From: DASXUG01 sp964620425
GTDB lineage: Bacteria; Pseudomonadota; Gammaproteobacteria; Burkholderiales; Methylophilaceae
Assembly: GCA_964620425.1 (NCBI GenBank)
Contig: CAZUGV010000009.1
Coordinates: 1 to 64,000 of the forward strand
Reading direction: 5' to 3'
Length of the DNA stretch: 64,000 nucleotides
The first letter of the stretch is position 1, and each line of letters starts with the position of its first letter. The notes under the pieces are model-generated. The model did no database searches. It had not been told where the DNA came from and saw only the letters and a program-made list of their open reading frames with translations. Of the stretch, positions 43,315 to 51,500 are shown piece by piece. Made by a program: the position numbers and the translations under genes.

Positions 43315-44217
43315 CTAGCGGCCTAACCAGTGCGCGAATGTAAGCAAACCTAGCAAACCTAGCATTAAAATTAATACGCGCCAAACTAGCCCAATCGCAC
43401 TTTGCAAGTAGTCCGCATCAGCCTCGTCGCCCAAGCCGAGCTCGGGGCGAAAATCGATAATCCCGCGATAAGGAAGTGACTCGCCAAGTTTAACTCCAAG
43501 CGCACCAGCTCCGCTCGCGAGGATAATACCTAAACATTTATCAGGCCATAATGCCGCTTGTGTGCGCCAGCAGTAAACCGCATCTTCGAAGTCTCCCACC
43601 ACCGCAAATGCCGCGCCTGTGACTCGCGCTGGCAACCACTCCATATAATTAAACATACGATGAGAAAACTGGTAAAACGGGCTGCCATCGGCGACAGTCC
43701 ATTGAGATTTTAGTAAATGAGATAAGCGATAAAGCAAAGCGCCTGCGGGACCCAATAAAGCAAACCAAAAAATTGGCGCAAACAGACCATGATGTGCGCG
43801 CCTAAAGATGGTTTCAATACTGACAACAGCAATTTGATTTAAGGTGTAGTTGTTGCTGGCAGAACCGTCCCAAGCTGAAAGCAATTGTCTTGCTTGGTCA
43901 ATATTAAAATCACGTAATGCCACCACAATTTGCTCTGCATGACTTCCAAATCGGCTAAAGCGCAAGGTAAGATAAAGCACGGCTACGCCCAACAATAGAT
44001 TTATTTCTAGCAACCAATAGTAGAGAACGGCAACCAATAGTGAGGGCAGTAAACCAGCAATAATCCAAGCGATAACGCCGTGGGCGTATTGACCACCATT
44101 AAAATTTTGCTCGATAAACTTGGCAAAAGGCGCAAAAAACTCTTTGAGCCAATCTTTCTGTTTTAATGGGCGGTAATATCCGAGCAGTAACGCTCCGATG
44201 AGGGCGAGTAAATTCAT
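43315..44217 (-). CDS. CobD/CbiB-AmpE-like membrane protein
   Basis: An integral membrane protein of 300 residues with about five hydrophobic segments (2-18, 48-68, 72-90, 150-170, 280-297). Seen: RFSRFGSHAEQIVVALRDFNIDQARQLLSAWDG, NQIAVVSIETIFRRAHHGLFAPIFWFALLGPAGALLYRL and MFNYMEWLPARVTGAAFAVVGDFEDAV, which match the CobD/CbiB family. True CobD makes adenosylcobinamide phosphate; no other cobalamin gene is nearby, and AmpE-like proteins share this fold, so function is open. Confidence 0.82.
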   Translation of the reverse strand: MNLLALIGALLLGYYRPLKQKDWLKEFFAPFAKFIEQNFNGGQYAHGVIAWIIAGLLPSLLVAVLYYWLLEINLLLGVAVLYLTLRFSRFGSHAEQIVVALRDFNIDQARQLLSAWDGSASNNYTLNQIAVVSIETIFRRAHHGLFAPIFWFALLGPAGALLYRLSHLLKSQWTVADGSPFYQFSHRMFNYMEWLPARVTGAAFAVVGDFEDAVYCWRTQAALWPDKCLGIILASGAGALGVKLGESLPYRGIIDFRPELGLGDEADADYLQSAIGLVWRVLILMLGLLGLLTFAHWLGR

Positions 44218-44253
44218 AGTAATGATTTTATCACTTCATTTTCTAGCCACTGA

Positions 44254-44781
44254 TTATTTCACTATTTGATTTTTATTTAAAGGCATTTCAACCTTTAGTA
44301 CGCTCTTATGATACGTTTCTATGGTCGGCAAATTAAATGGTATGTTTTGTGATTGTGTAAACTTTAGCAACGCAGAATAAGTTTTACCATAAGCCAGCAA
44401 GGGGTGTGCCTTAATTTTTGCTACCACAACTTGCTGAACAGCAATATCCGCACTCAACAATGGCGGTTTGATTAGCACGTTTTCATCTACAACATAGCCA
44501 ATTCTCGCCTTTAAGTCATGATAGGGCGTTCTTCTTGGATCCGTCATGACCAAGGTAATTTCTGCAGTATGCTCAATTTTTTGCTGCTTTAAATAAAACA
44601 ACACTTCTTGTTGTTTTTCACTTAATTTGGAGTACGCGCCTGTCGCCTCTAAGTAAACATAATGGTAGCCGCCACCTTGTGTAAACTCGACCGATGCAGA
44701 AGAAAATAGCCCCCACCACCATAGCACCGTGGAGACAGGCAAAGCAAATACGAGTAGAAAGTAAGGTAATTGTTTTTTCAC
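44254..44781 (-). CDS. Membrane-anchored GyrI-like (effector-binding fold) protein
   Basis: A 175-residue protein with an N-terminal membrane anchor or signal (6-27, PYFLLVFALPVSTVLWWWGLF) and a domain resembling the GyrI-like/SOUL small-molecule-binding fold: YHYVYLEATGAYSKL, YLKQQKIEHTAEITLVMTDPRRTPYHDLKARIGYVVDE. Such domains bind hydrophobic ligands, usually in transcription regulators; here it faces the periplasm. The ligand is unknown. It is divergent from purU. Confidence 0.65.
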   Translation of the reverse strand: MKKQLPYFLLVFALPVSTVLWWWGLFSSASVEFTQGGGYHYVYLEATGAYSKLSEKQQEVLFYLKQQKIEHTAEITLVMTDPRRTPYHDLKARIGYVVDENVLIKPPLLSADIAVQQVVVAKIKAHPLLAYGKTYSALLKFTQSQNIPFNLPTIETYHKSVLKVEMPLNKNQIVK

Positions 44782-44914
44782 AAAATAATTTCTTTAATTA
44801 ATCATTTGAAGCCAAGTAGGTAAACTGCCAACTGGAAGATACCACATGCTAGGATGCATTGCATATTCTGATTGGCACGCTTTGGGTTGGTTACCCGTGG
44901 GTTGAAGCTAGTTT

Positions 44915-44941
44915 AAGTTGTCACAACTTAAGTTGTATAAT
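44915..44941 (+). promoter_or_regulatory. purU promoter with nested palindromic operator
   Basis: Three seven-base half-sites alternate: AAGTTGT (44915-44921), ACAACTT (44923-44929), AAGTTGT (44930-44936), giving two overlapping perfect palindromes. They abut and overlap a -10 box TATAAT (44936-44941), so a bound protein would block RNA polymerase. The -35 is poor, which suggests activation or weak basal expression. The purU ATG is 45 bases downstream of the -10. Confidence 0.6.
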
Positions 44942-44985
44942 GTGCGTCTAATCTTACTGAATAAACTCATGTACTGAATAACATC

Positions 44986-45840
44986 ATGAAAAATACTGCC
45001 ACTTTACTCGTCACCTGCCCAGACCAAAAAGGCATTGTTGCCGCCATTGCTGATTTTTTGTTTCAACAAAACGCCAACATTTTACATGCAGACCAACACC
45101 AAGATGCTGAAAATAATTTATTTTTAATGCGTGTCGAATGGGATTTAAGCGACTGCACTTTAAATGCGGATAATTTTTCTGGCTTGTTCATGCCAATTGC
45201 CACGCGCTTACAGATGCAATGGCAACTCAATTTGTCGCAAAAACGTCAGCGTATTGCGATTATGGTTTCGCAATATGACCATTGCTTGGCAGATTTATTA
45301 CACCGCCATCAAAGTGGTGAGCTAGAGTGTGATATTCCTCTCATCATTAGCAACCATTTAGACACAAAACGCTTGGCTGATTTCTACGGCATTCCTTTCC
45401 ATCATATTGTCGTCAATAAAGAAAATAAGGCGGATGCCGAGGCGCAACAGTTTGCTTTATTTGATGAATACAAAATTGATTTAATCGTTCTTGCGCGATA
45501 TATGCAGATTTTATCGCCAGATTTTGTAAAGCGCTATCCACAGCGCATTATCAATATTCACCACTCATTTTTGCCTGCCTTCATTGGCGCACGCCCTTAT
45601 CATCGTGCCTTTGAGCGCGGCGTTAAATTGATTGGCGCAACCAGCCACTATGTCACCGAAGTGCTAGATGAAGGCCCAATTATTGAGCAAGATATTGACC
45701 GCATTTCACACCGCGACCAAGTAGAAGATTTGATTCAGAAGGGGCGCGATTTAGAGCGCATTGTGCTATCGCGCGCGGTACGCTGGCATGTGGAAAACCG
45801 TATTTTGCCTTACGCGAATAAAACAGTGATTTTTGATTAG
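44986..45840 (+). CDS. purU: Formyltetrahydrofolate deformylase
   Basis: Hydrolyses 10-formyl-THF to formate and THF; in methylotrophs it balances the folate one-carbon pool. Seen: an N-terminal ACT regulatory domain (about 4-80, TLLVTCPDQKGIVAAIADFLFQQNANILHADQHQD) and a formyltransferase-like domain with IISNH, IDLIVLARYMQILS, and INIHHSFLPAFIGARPYHRAF holding the catalytic His and Asn, then GATSHYVTEVLDEGPIIEQD. 284 residues is typical. Its promoter carries a palindrome (see 44915). Confidence 0.96.
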   Translation: MKNTATLLVTCPDQKGIVAAIADFLFQQNANILHADQHQDAENNLFLMRVEWDLSDCTLNADNFSGLFMPIATRLQMQWQLNLSQKRQRIAIMVSQYDHCLADLLHRHQSGELECDIPLIISNHLDTKRLADFYGIPFHHIVVNKENKADAEAQQFALFDEYKIDLIVLARYMQILSPDFVKRYPQRIINIHHSFLPAFIGARPYHRAFERGVKLIGATSHYVTEVLDEGPIIEQDIDRISHRDQVEDLIQKGRDLERIVLSRAVRWHVENRILPYANKTVIFD

Positions 45841-45887
45841 GCCGCTAATTTATATGCGAAGTTATTTGCGTTCAATCAACGCCCAAC

Positions 45888-45918
45888 AAAAAAGCCAGAC
45901 ATTCAGTCTGGCTTTTTT
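45888..45918. terminator. Bidirectional terminator after purU
   Basis: AAAAAAGCCAGAC/GTCTGGCTTTTTT around ATTCA. It ends both purU (plus) and the small secreted-peptide gene (minus), which converge here. Confidence 0.9.
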
Positions 45919-45932
45919 CCTTTTGGCGCAGG

Positions 45933-46076
45933 TTATTGTGCAGGCACAAAATCTGGCAATGGTTCAATCACAGGTTCATCAACAGGTGCAATTTCTGGCA
46001 ATGCATCGCCAGCATGAACCATAGGTAAGGTATTTAACGCAAATGCAGCCAATACTAAAAGTAATGCTTTCTTCAT
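45933..46076 (-). CDS. Tiny secreted acidic, proline-rich peptide
   Basis: A 47-residue ORF: MKKALLLVLAAFALNTLPMVHA is a textbook signal peptide, leaving a mature part of about 25 residues (GDALPEIAPVDEPVIEPLPD...) that is acidic and rich in Pro. An AAGGAG ribosome site lies six bases upstream and a strong terminator 15 bases downstream, so I regard it as real although very short. No cysteine, no lipobox. Function unknown; a periplasmic peptide with PxxEP-like periodicity may be a metal or cation binder, as a guess. Confidence 0.65.
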   Translation of the reverse strand: MKKALLLVLAAFALNTLPMVHAGDALPEIAPVDEPVIEPLPDFVPAQ

Positions 46077-46274
46077 CTCCATCTCCTTAATTTTAGATTT
46101 TTAATCATTCCATCTGCATAGCACTCTTAAAAAATGCATGCATTAAAATGCACAATAACTAACACAAACTTACAATTCCGTAACAATATTCGGAAGTGCT
46201 AATCTACGCTTTCTAGCCAGCGCACGCAACTGTATTTTTAAGACAAACTGATGTCACGTCATGTGTATTTTGTA

Positions 46275-47528
46275 TTAAGGTTTCTCGCTAGTCGCAGACT
46301 CTGCTGCAAATAATGCGCTAATGGTTTCACGTTTGCGGATACACCAAAAGTCATCACCATCAACCATCACTTCTGCCGCACGAGGGCGCGTATTGTAGTT
46401 GCTAGACATGCTCATGCCATAAGCCCCTGCGGAGAGAATCGCTAGCAAGTCACCCTGCTCAAGTGAGAGCGCTCTATCGTGGCCAAGAAAGTCACCGCTT
46501 TCACACACGGGACCAACCACTTCATACACTTGTGGTGTATCGCCATGAGGCTTAACTGCAACAATATCATGATACGCATCGTACAATGCGGGGCGCATTA
46601 AGTCGTTCATCGCTGCATCTACAATCGCAAAATTTTTGCTTTCGGTGTGCTTTAAATATTCCACTTTGGTAATCAATGTACCTGCATTACCTACCAAAGC
46701 ACGTCCTGGCTCAAACACCATTTTTACTTGGCGACCTTCTAGCTTTTGACGCATGGCAGCGGCATACGTTGCAAACTCAGGTGGAGTTTCGTCTGAATAA
46801 CAGATGCCAATGCCACCACCCGCATCAATATGGCGAATGGTAATGCCAGCCGCTTCGAGCTGATCTACCAACACCAAAACGCGATCAAGCGCATCTAAAA
46901 ATGGGGAAAGCTCGGTGAGTTGCGAGCCAATATGGCAATCCACACCGTGAATCTCAATATTGCTCATGCTTTTGGCTTGCTGATACAGACTGAGCGCATC
47001 TTCATACGCCACACCGAATTTGTTATTTTTCAAGCCTGTAGAAATGTAAGGGTGGGTTTTTGCATCCACATTTGGGTTGACGCGCAGGGATACAGGCGCG
47101 ACTTTATTCATGCTTGCTGCTACTTGATTTAAACGCGTTAATTCTGCTGCGGACTCTACGTTAAAGCAGAAAATGCCTGCTTCTAACGCGGCTCGCATTT
47201 CTGTTTCTGTTTTACCAACCCCTGAAAAAACAACTTTTGCGGGGTCTCCACCCGCCGCAATCACGCGGGCGAGTTCGCCGCCAGACACAATATCAAACCC
47301 AGCGCCTAACTTGGCAAACAAATTTAAAATCGCCAAACTTGGGTTGGCTTTGACGGCAAAGCACACCAAATGGTCTGTACCTGCAAAACCTGCGGAAAAC
47401 TGCTTAAACGCATGTTCCAACGCGGTTTTGGAATACACATAACAAGGTGTATCAAACGCTTGGGCGATTTTAGAAATAGCTACATTGTCGGCGTGTAGTT
47501 CGCCATTTTTATAGTTGAAGGTGTTCAC
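46275..47528 (-). CDS. lysA: Diaminopimelate decarboxylase
   Basis: PLP enzyme making L-lysine from meso-diaminopimelate. Seen: the PLP-Lys in CFAVKANPSLAIL, GAGFDIVSGGELARV, HCHIGSQL as DCHIGSQLTE, the Gly-rich phosphate site HIDAGGGIGICY, FEPGRALVGNAG, CESGDFLGHDR and AYGMSMSSNYNTRPRAAEV. 417 residues. It follows the LptM-like lipoprotein gene by 3 bases, an arrangement common in betaproteobacteria and analogous to yifL beside dapF in E. coli. Confidence 0.97.
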   Translation of the reverse strand: MNTFNYKNGELHADNVAISKIAQAFDTPCYVYSKTALEHAFKQFSAGFAGTDHLVCFAVKANPSLAILNLFAKLGAGFDIVSGGELARVIAAGGDPAKVVFSGVGKTETEMRAALEAGIFCFNVESAAELTRLNQVAASMNKVAPVSLRVNPNVDAKTHPYISTGLKNNKFGVAYEDALSLYQQAKSMSNIEIHGVDCHIGSQLTELSPFLDALDRVLVLVDQLEAAGITIRHIDAGGGIGICYSDETPPEFATYAAAMRQKLEGRQVKMVFEPGRALVGNAGTLITKVEYLKHTESKNFAIVDAAMNDLMRPALYDAYHDIVAVKPHGDTPQVYEVVGPVCESGDFLGHDRALSLEQGDLLAILSAGAYGMSMSSNYNTRPRAAEVMVDGDDFWCIRKRETISALFAAESATSEKP

Positions 47529-47531
47529 GAG

Positions 47532-47708
47532 TTACTTGGTTTCTTTATTGATAGGTTGTGTGGCTGATGGAGCAGTTGTACTTGTATCGGTTGTGGGTGC
47601 AACAGGCGCATTTTTTTGTGGATAACGTTGTTCAGGTAGATACAAAGCGCCTTTTATACCGCAGGCACTCAAATTCACCAACAAGAATAAGCACAAAAAA
47701 TAACGCAT
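47532..47708 (-). CDS. lptM: LptM-like small lipoprotein (YifL family)
   Basis: A 58-residue lipoprotein. Seen: a signal peptide MRYFLCLFLLVNLSAC with lipobox LSAC (modified Cys16), the conserved CGIKGALYLPE motif typical of YifL/LptM next to lysA or dapF, and a Thr/Pro/Ala-rich disordered tail. In E. coli LptM helps LptD mature in the outer membrane. The gene precedes lysA with three bases between stop and start, so they form one unit. Confidence 0.88.
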   Translation of the reverse strand: MRYFLCLFLLVNLSACGIKGALYLPEQRYPQKNAPVAPTTDTSTTAPSATQPINKETK

Positions 47709-47942
47709 TTTAAATCGTCCAATTAAAAATTATTTGCATACAAATTATTAGCAAATTTGCACTTGGACAAATTTGCACTTACTAATGATTTAACTAATTG
47801 AATTTTAGCATAAAGAGTGACCAACTCTGTCCAACTTATAGCAACAATACCGCTTGTCAGCGCTACAAAGCCGATTATCGGTTTATGCTAGACAGTTGAA
47901 AATAATTACTGGCATAGTGTATTGACTATAGAAGGAAATGCA

Positions 47943-48389
47943 ATGAAAAAAGGAAATGTAATGCACAACATCAAATCAAACATACAACAAGGATTTACAT
48001 TGATAGAGCTGATGATTGTGGTTGCGATTATTGGAATTTTGGCGGCAGTGGCAATGCCTTCTTATTCTGATTACGTGACACGCGGTTATTTAGTTGAAGC
48101 GACTAGCGCACTACCTGCGGCTCGCGCTAATGCGGAGCAGTTTTACCAAGACAATCGCACATACATTGGCATCACTTGCCCAACCGAAACAACAAGATGG
48201 CGGTTTGATTGCACGACGACTCCAGCCACATTGACTACTTATAAGATTATTGCCATTGGTAAAGGTCCTGTAGCGGATTTTTCTTATTCAATCGACCAAG
48301 ATAACGTGCAAAAAACTGAAAGCCTAAAAACTGGCTGGGGAACTGCAGCAGCCACCTGCTGGAGCATAAGACGAGGTGGTGGATGTTAG
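47943..48389 (+). CDS. pilE: Type IV pilin-like protein (PilE-type minor pilin)
   Basis: Prepilin of about 148 residues. Seen: a short basic leader ending QQG, cleaved before Phe, then FTLIELMIVVAIIGILAAVA with Glu5 and a Pro-containing SYSDYVTRG, followed by a globular part with paired Cys (CPTETT, FDCTT, TCWSI, GGGC). Processed by the prepilin peptidase and assembled in the inner membrane. Two ATG starts (47943 and 47961) each have an identical AAGGAAAT ribosome site, a small tandem duplication; I take the first. First gene of the minor-pilin cluster. Confidence 0.9.
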   Translation: MKKGNVMHNIKSNIQQGFTLIELMIVVAIIGILAAVAMPSYSDYVTRGYLVEATSALPAARANAEQFYQDNRTYIGITCPTETTRWRFDCTTTPATLTTYKIIAIGKGPVADFSYSIDQDNVQKTESLKTGWGTAAATCWSIRRGGGC

Positions 48390-48970
48390 TTAAACCTAAC
48401 CGCTTCAGCCACGCTGGCTTTACGCTGGTAGAGTTGATTATTGTTGTGTCGATAATCGGCATCATGTCGGCTATGGCGATGCCATCGTTTAGTCAATGGG
48501 TACGTGATGCTAAAACCAGAACGGTAGCCGAAGCCATGCAAAATGGTCTGAGATTAGCGCAAGTTGAAGCCTTGCGCGGCGGTAGACCAGTGCAGTTTTT
48601 CTTAACAAATGATGCACCTAGCATCAATGCGACCAGCAACGCGAATGGTTTAAATTGGGTAATACGATCAGTGGATACTTTTCAAAACCCGATTGCCTTT
48701 GTGCAAGGTGGTAATTTAGGCGGCGTAACCAACAATACCACTGTTACTGCGGTCAACACCAACAGCGGGATGATCACGTTTAATTCAATTGGTCGTCTAG
48801 TAACATACACGTTAGGCGTTGCCTCCGCCACTACTGGAGCGACCTTTCAAATAGTGTCGTCACAGGGCACAAACCCAAGACAGTTAAATGTGGTGGTTTC
48901 GCCTGCTGGCAGTGTCCGCATGTGTGATGCATCTAAAACACGCTCCGCCACCACCCCTGAAGGTTGCTAA
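48383..48970 (+). CDS. fimT: GspH/FimT-family minor pseudopilin
   Basis: Minor pilin of 195 residues that helps prime type IV pilus assembly. Seen: leader MLVKPNRFSHAG, then FTLVELIIVVSIIGIMSAMAMPSFSQWV with the conserved Glu5, and a beta-rich globular domain with RGGRPVQFFL and a C-terminal Cys pair (RMCDASK...EGC) as in FimT/FimU, in which the C-terminal part of some relatives binds DNA for competence. Its ATG overlaps the pilE stop by seven bases. Confidence 0.9.
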   Translation: MLVKPNRFSHAGFTLVELIIVVSIIGIMSAMAMPSFSQWVRDAKTRTVAEAMQNGLRLAQVEALRGGRPVQFFLTNDAPSINATSNANGLNWVIRSVDTFQNPIAFVQGGNLGGVTNNTTVTAVNTNSGMITFNSIGRLVTYTLGVASATTGATFQIVSSQGTNPRQLNVVVSPAGSVRMCDASKTRSATTPEGC

Positions 48971-49043
48971 TCCCATGTTGTTAACCTCATGCGACAAAGT
49001 TCAACCACTAAAGCAATGTAGTTGATTTGATTAGGATAACGCC

Positions 49044-49478
49044 ATGAAAAAAATCAAAATCAAGCCCTTGAAAAAAATCCAAATAAAGCACAAGCAATCT
49101 GGCATGTTGCTGATTGAAGTTTTGTTTTCCATTTTAATTTTCTCATTCGGCATTTTAGGCTTGGTTGGCATGCAAGCTATCTCCACCAAAAATGCAGTAA
49201 GCGCTGAGGATAGAACCACTGCGGCTAGCTTGGCCAATGACATGGTCGCTCAAATGTGGCTGAGAAAGTCCTCAGATGTCACAGCTACACCACTTAAAAC
49301 CGACTTTGAAAAATGGAAAACGAGAGTAGCGAATAGTAACTTGAGCAATGTAGAAGTACCCACCGTTACCACAGCCAATGGCATTACTACGGTGACGGTT
49401 ACTTGGAAATCGCCAGCATCTTCAGGCGGCTCATCTACACTAATCACCCATCAGTACAGCACCCAATTTAGCATGTAA
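49044..49478 (+). CDS. pilV: Type IV pilus modification/minor pilin PilV
   Basis: Minor pilin of 144 residues. Seen: an unusually long basic leader (KKIKIKPLKKIQIKHK), cleavage after SG in KQSGMLLIEVLFSILIFSFGILGLVGMQ, typical of PilV with Met as the first mature residue and Glu5, then ISTKNAVSAEDRTTAASLANDMVAQM. Globular part short. It belongs to the pilV-pilW-pilX-pilY1 order that in Pseudomonas assembles the pilus tip complex. Confidence 0.9.
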   Translation: MKKIKIKPLKKIQIKHKQSGMLLIEVLFSILIFSFGILGLVGMQAISTKNAVSAEDRTTAASLANDMVAQMWLRKSSDVTATPLKTDFEKWKTRVANSNLSNVEVPTVTTANGITTVTVTWKSPASSGGSSTLITHQYSTQFSM

Positions 49479-49488
49479 AGCAGAGTCT

Positions 49489-50790
49489 ATGAACCATTTA
49501 AAATCATTGCAGAGATTGTCTGGGCTGGGCACAGCAAGAAGCCTAAATGCGCAAAAAAATAGCCACTTACGCTACCAACTTGGGGTAAGTTTGATTGAGC
49601 TAATGGTTGCCATGGTGATTGGCTTAGTCGTTTCACTTGCAATTTACGGCGTGCTAACAGCCAACGAAGGGCGTAGGCGCACCACCACATCGACCAATGA
49701 TATTGACCAATCAGGTGCATATACCATTTACCAATTCAGCAAACTGGTTCGCAGTGCTGGGTCTGGGTTTGGTGGCTCAACGAGCACCTTATTGTCAGGC
49801 AGTGGCAGTGCTTTTGGCTGTGGCTTACAAGTCAAAATAGGTGGCGCTACTACCGTCTTGCCGGCTGGGGCTGCTTTCCCAGAGCCATTTGCTACGGTGT
49901 CACAAGCACTTCGTTTAGCGCCTGTGATTATTTTTCCTGGGGCAGCCGTTGCTGGAACAACCACAAATGGTGATGTATTAATGACCATGGCAGGCACTGG
50001 TGGGTTGAGTGAGGCAATTACAGATTTTGCTGCCAAGCCAACCGCCAACAGCCTCACCTTGAACTCTTTAGCGGGATTTAGAGCGAATGATGTTGTTCTA
50101 GTCACGGATAGTTCAACGGGTGCAGGTGTATCAAACTGCTTGATGGAGCAAGTCGCCAGCACTTTTGTACCGTCATCCACCAGCTTAACATTACCTTTGT
50201 CGGGCGACTATTACACGGCAAATGTTGGTGCTACCACACTGGTTGGATTTTCTTCCACCACGCCATCACCCACTTCTAGCGTGCTTAATTTAGGCCAAAC
50301 GCCAATATTTAATATGTTTGGTGTCGGTGCTAACAACACTCTAATGAATTACAACTTACTGCGCCCGGCCAATACTACAGCGAATGACGCTAACGCCAAC
50401 CCAAGCGTATTTGCGGATAATGTATATGCCATGTATGCCATTTACGGCATTAGCAACGCAACCACACCGCTCACTTGGACACTACCAACAGGCAATTACG
50501 CACCAGCAAGCTTGCTAGCCGGGACAGCTGCTGCCAATGGTTTCTTACAAAATATTAAAGCAGTTAAAGTGGTCATCATCATGCAATCTGCATTGCCTGA
50601 AAAAATTCCTGCGGGGAAATCAAGCATTCCATCCCCCGGAGTCACTTTCACTGGCGCTTCAGGCTCTGTGAGTTTATTTGCCAACGAGCTAGCAACTCCC
50701 GTCGTGCAAACCGTGAATCAGGCCGACCGTCGCTATCGCCTCTTTGAAGTGACCATCCCTATCCGTAACTCACTGATGATCAATAATTAG
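49489..50790 (+). CDS. pilW: Type IV pilus minor pilin PilW
   Basis: Minor pilin of 433 residues, long for the group. Seen: a 33-residue leader, then GVSLIELMVAMVIGLVVSLAIYGVLTANEGRRRTTTSTNDIDQSG, the PilW N-terminal hallmark, and a large Ser/Thr/Ala-rich beta domain with few Cys. Together with PilV and PilX it forms the tip platform for PilY1. It is 10 bases after pilV and 5 before pilX. Confidence 0.9.
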   Translation: MNHLKSLQRLSGLGTARSLNAQKNSHLRYQLGVSLIELMVAMVIGLVVSLAIYGVLTANEGRRRTTTSTNDIDQSGAYTIYQFSKLVRSAGSGFGGSTSTLLSGSGSAFGCGLQVKIGGATTVLPAGAAFPEPFATVSQALRLAPVIIFPGAAVAGTTTNGDVLMTMAGTGGLSEAITDFAAKPTANSLTLNSLAGFRANDVVLVTDSSTGAGVSNCLMEQVASTFVPSSTSLTLPLSGDYYTANVGATTLVGFSSTTPSPTSSVLNLGQTPIFNMFGVGANNTLMNYNLLRPANTTANDANANPSVFADNVYAMYAIYGISNATTPLTWTLPTGNYAPASLLAGTAAANGFLQNIKAVKVVIIMQSALPEKIPAGKSSIPSPGVTFTGASGSVSLFANELATPVVQTVNQADRRYRLFEVTIPIRNSLMINN

Positions 50791-50795
50791 GGGCG

Positions 50796-51467
50796 ATGAA
50801 CATGATTAAGTTAACTCAATACAAGATGGAACGCTCCCCAGCAAAAAACAAGCAATCAGGCATTGTCATGCTTGTGACTCTGATTTCTTTAGTGATTATG
50901 TTGCTTGCCAGTATTGCTTTGATTCGCTCCACTGACACCAACTTGCTGACTTCAGGACATTTGAGTTTTAAGCGTGACATTGTGAATCAGGCAGAGCTGA
51001 CTATCCCAGAAATTAAAAAACTATTTTCTGCGTCCGGCAAACTATCAACAACAGCCTCAAGGGAAAAAGATGAAACTACCATCAATTACTTTGCCGCGAT
51101 TCAACCGAGTAATAGTTTCGGCATACCACTAGGCTTGTTGGATCAAGGTTCAGCAGCCTTCACAAATGCAAACGCTATAGTGAACACCACTGGCGGGGTA
51201 AAGATTCACTACATGGTAGACCGTATGTGCCTATCCCCAACGCCAGCACCCGTGCCAGCAACAAGTGCGCCTTTAGTCACCACCTCGGCGCTGGTTGCCA
51301 ATACCACCATTTGTTCAATCAGCAAAAGCACAACCGACCTAACTGGCACCAAGACTACAACTGGCAAGCCAACTGGCGTAGACACCCCCATTTACCGCAT
51401 CAGCATACGCGCGATAGGCCCTCGGAATACTGAGGCCTATCTCCAGTCAACCTTTACCGTGCAATAA
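50796..51467 (+). CDS. pilX: Type IV pilus assembly protein PilX
   Basis: Minor pilin of 223 residues. Seen: leader ending KQSG, then IVMLVTLISLVIMLLASIALIRSTDTNLLTSGHLSF, which lacks Glu5 as PilX proteins do, and a globular part with Cys in VDRMCLSP and TTICSIS and a C-terminal RAIGPRNTEAYLQSTFTV. Works with PilW and PilV under PilY1. Located directly before pilY1 with 33 bases between. Confidence 0.88.
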   Translation: MNMIKLTQYKMERSPAKNKQSGIVMLVTLISLVIMLLASIALIRSTDTNLLTSGHLSFKRDIVNQAELTIPEIKKLFSASGKLSTTASREKDETTINYFAAIQPSNSFGIPLGLLDQGSAAFTNANAIVNTTGGVKIHYMVDRMCLSPTPAPVPATSAPLVTTSALVANTTICSISKSTTDLTGTKTTTGKPTGVDTPIYRISIRAIGPRNTEAYLQSTFTVQ

Positions 51468-51500
51468 CGCATTCACGCGTATTAATAAGGATGATCCATC

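Noticed and set aside
47890..47940. Possible sigma54 promoter before pilE (TGGCATAGTGTATTGAC)
   Set aside because: The GG and the GC-equivalent are one base off the required spacing and the -12 element lacks GC, so I do not call it.
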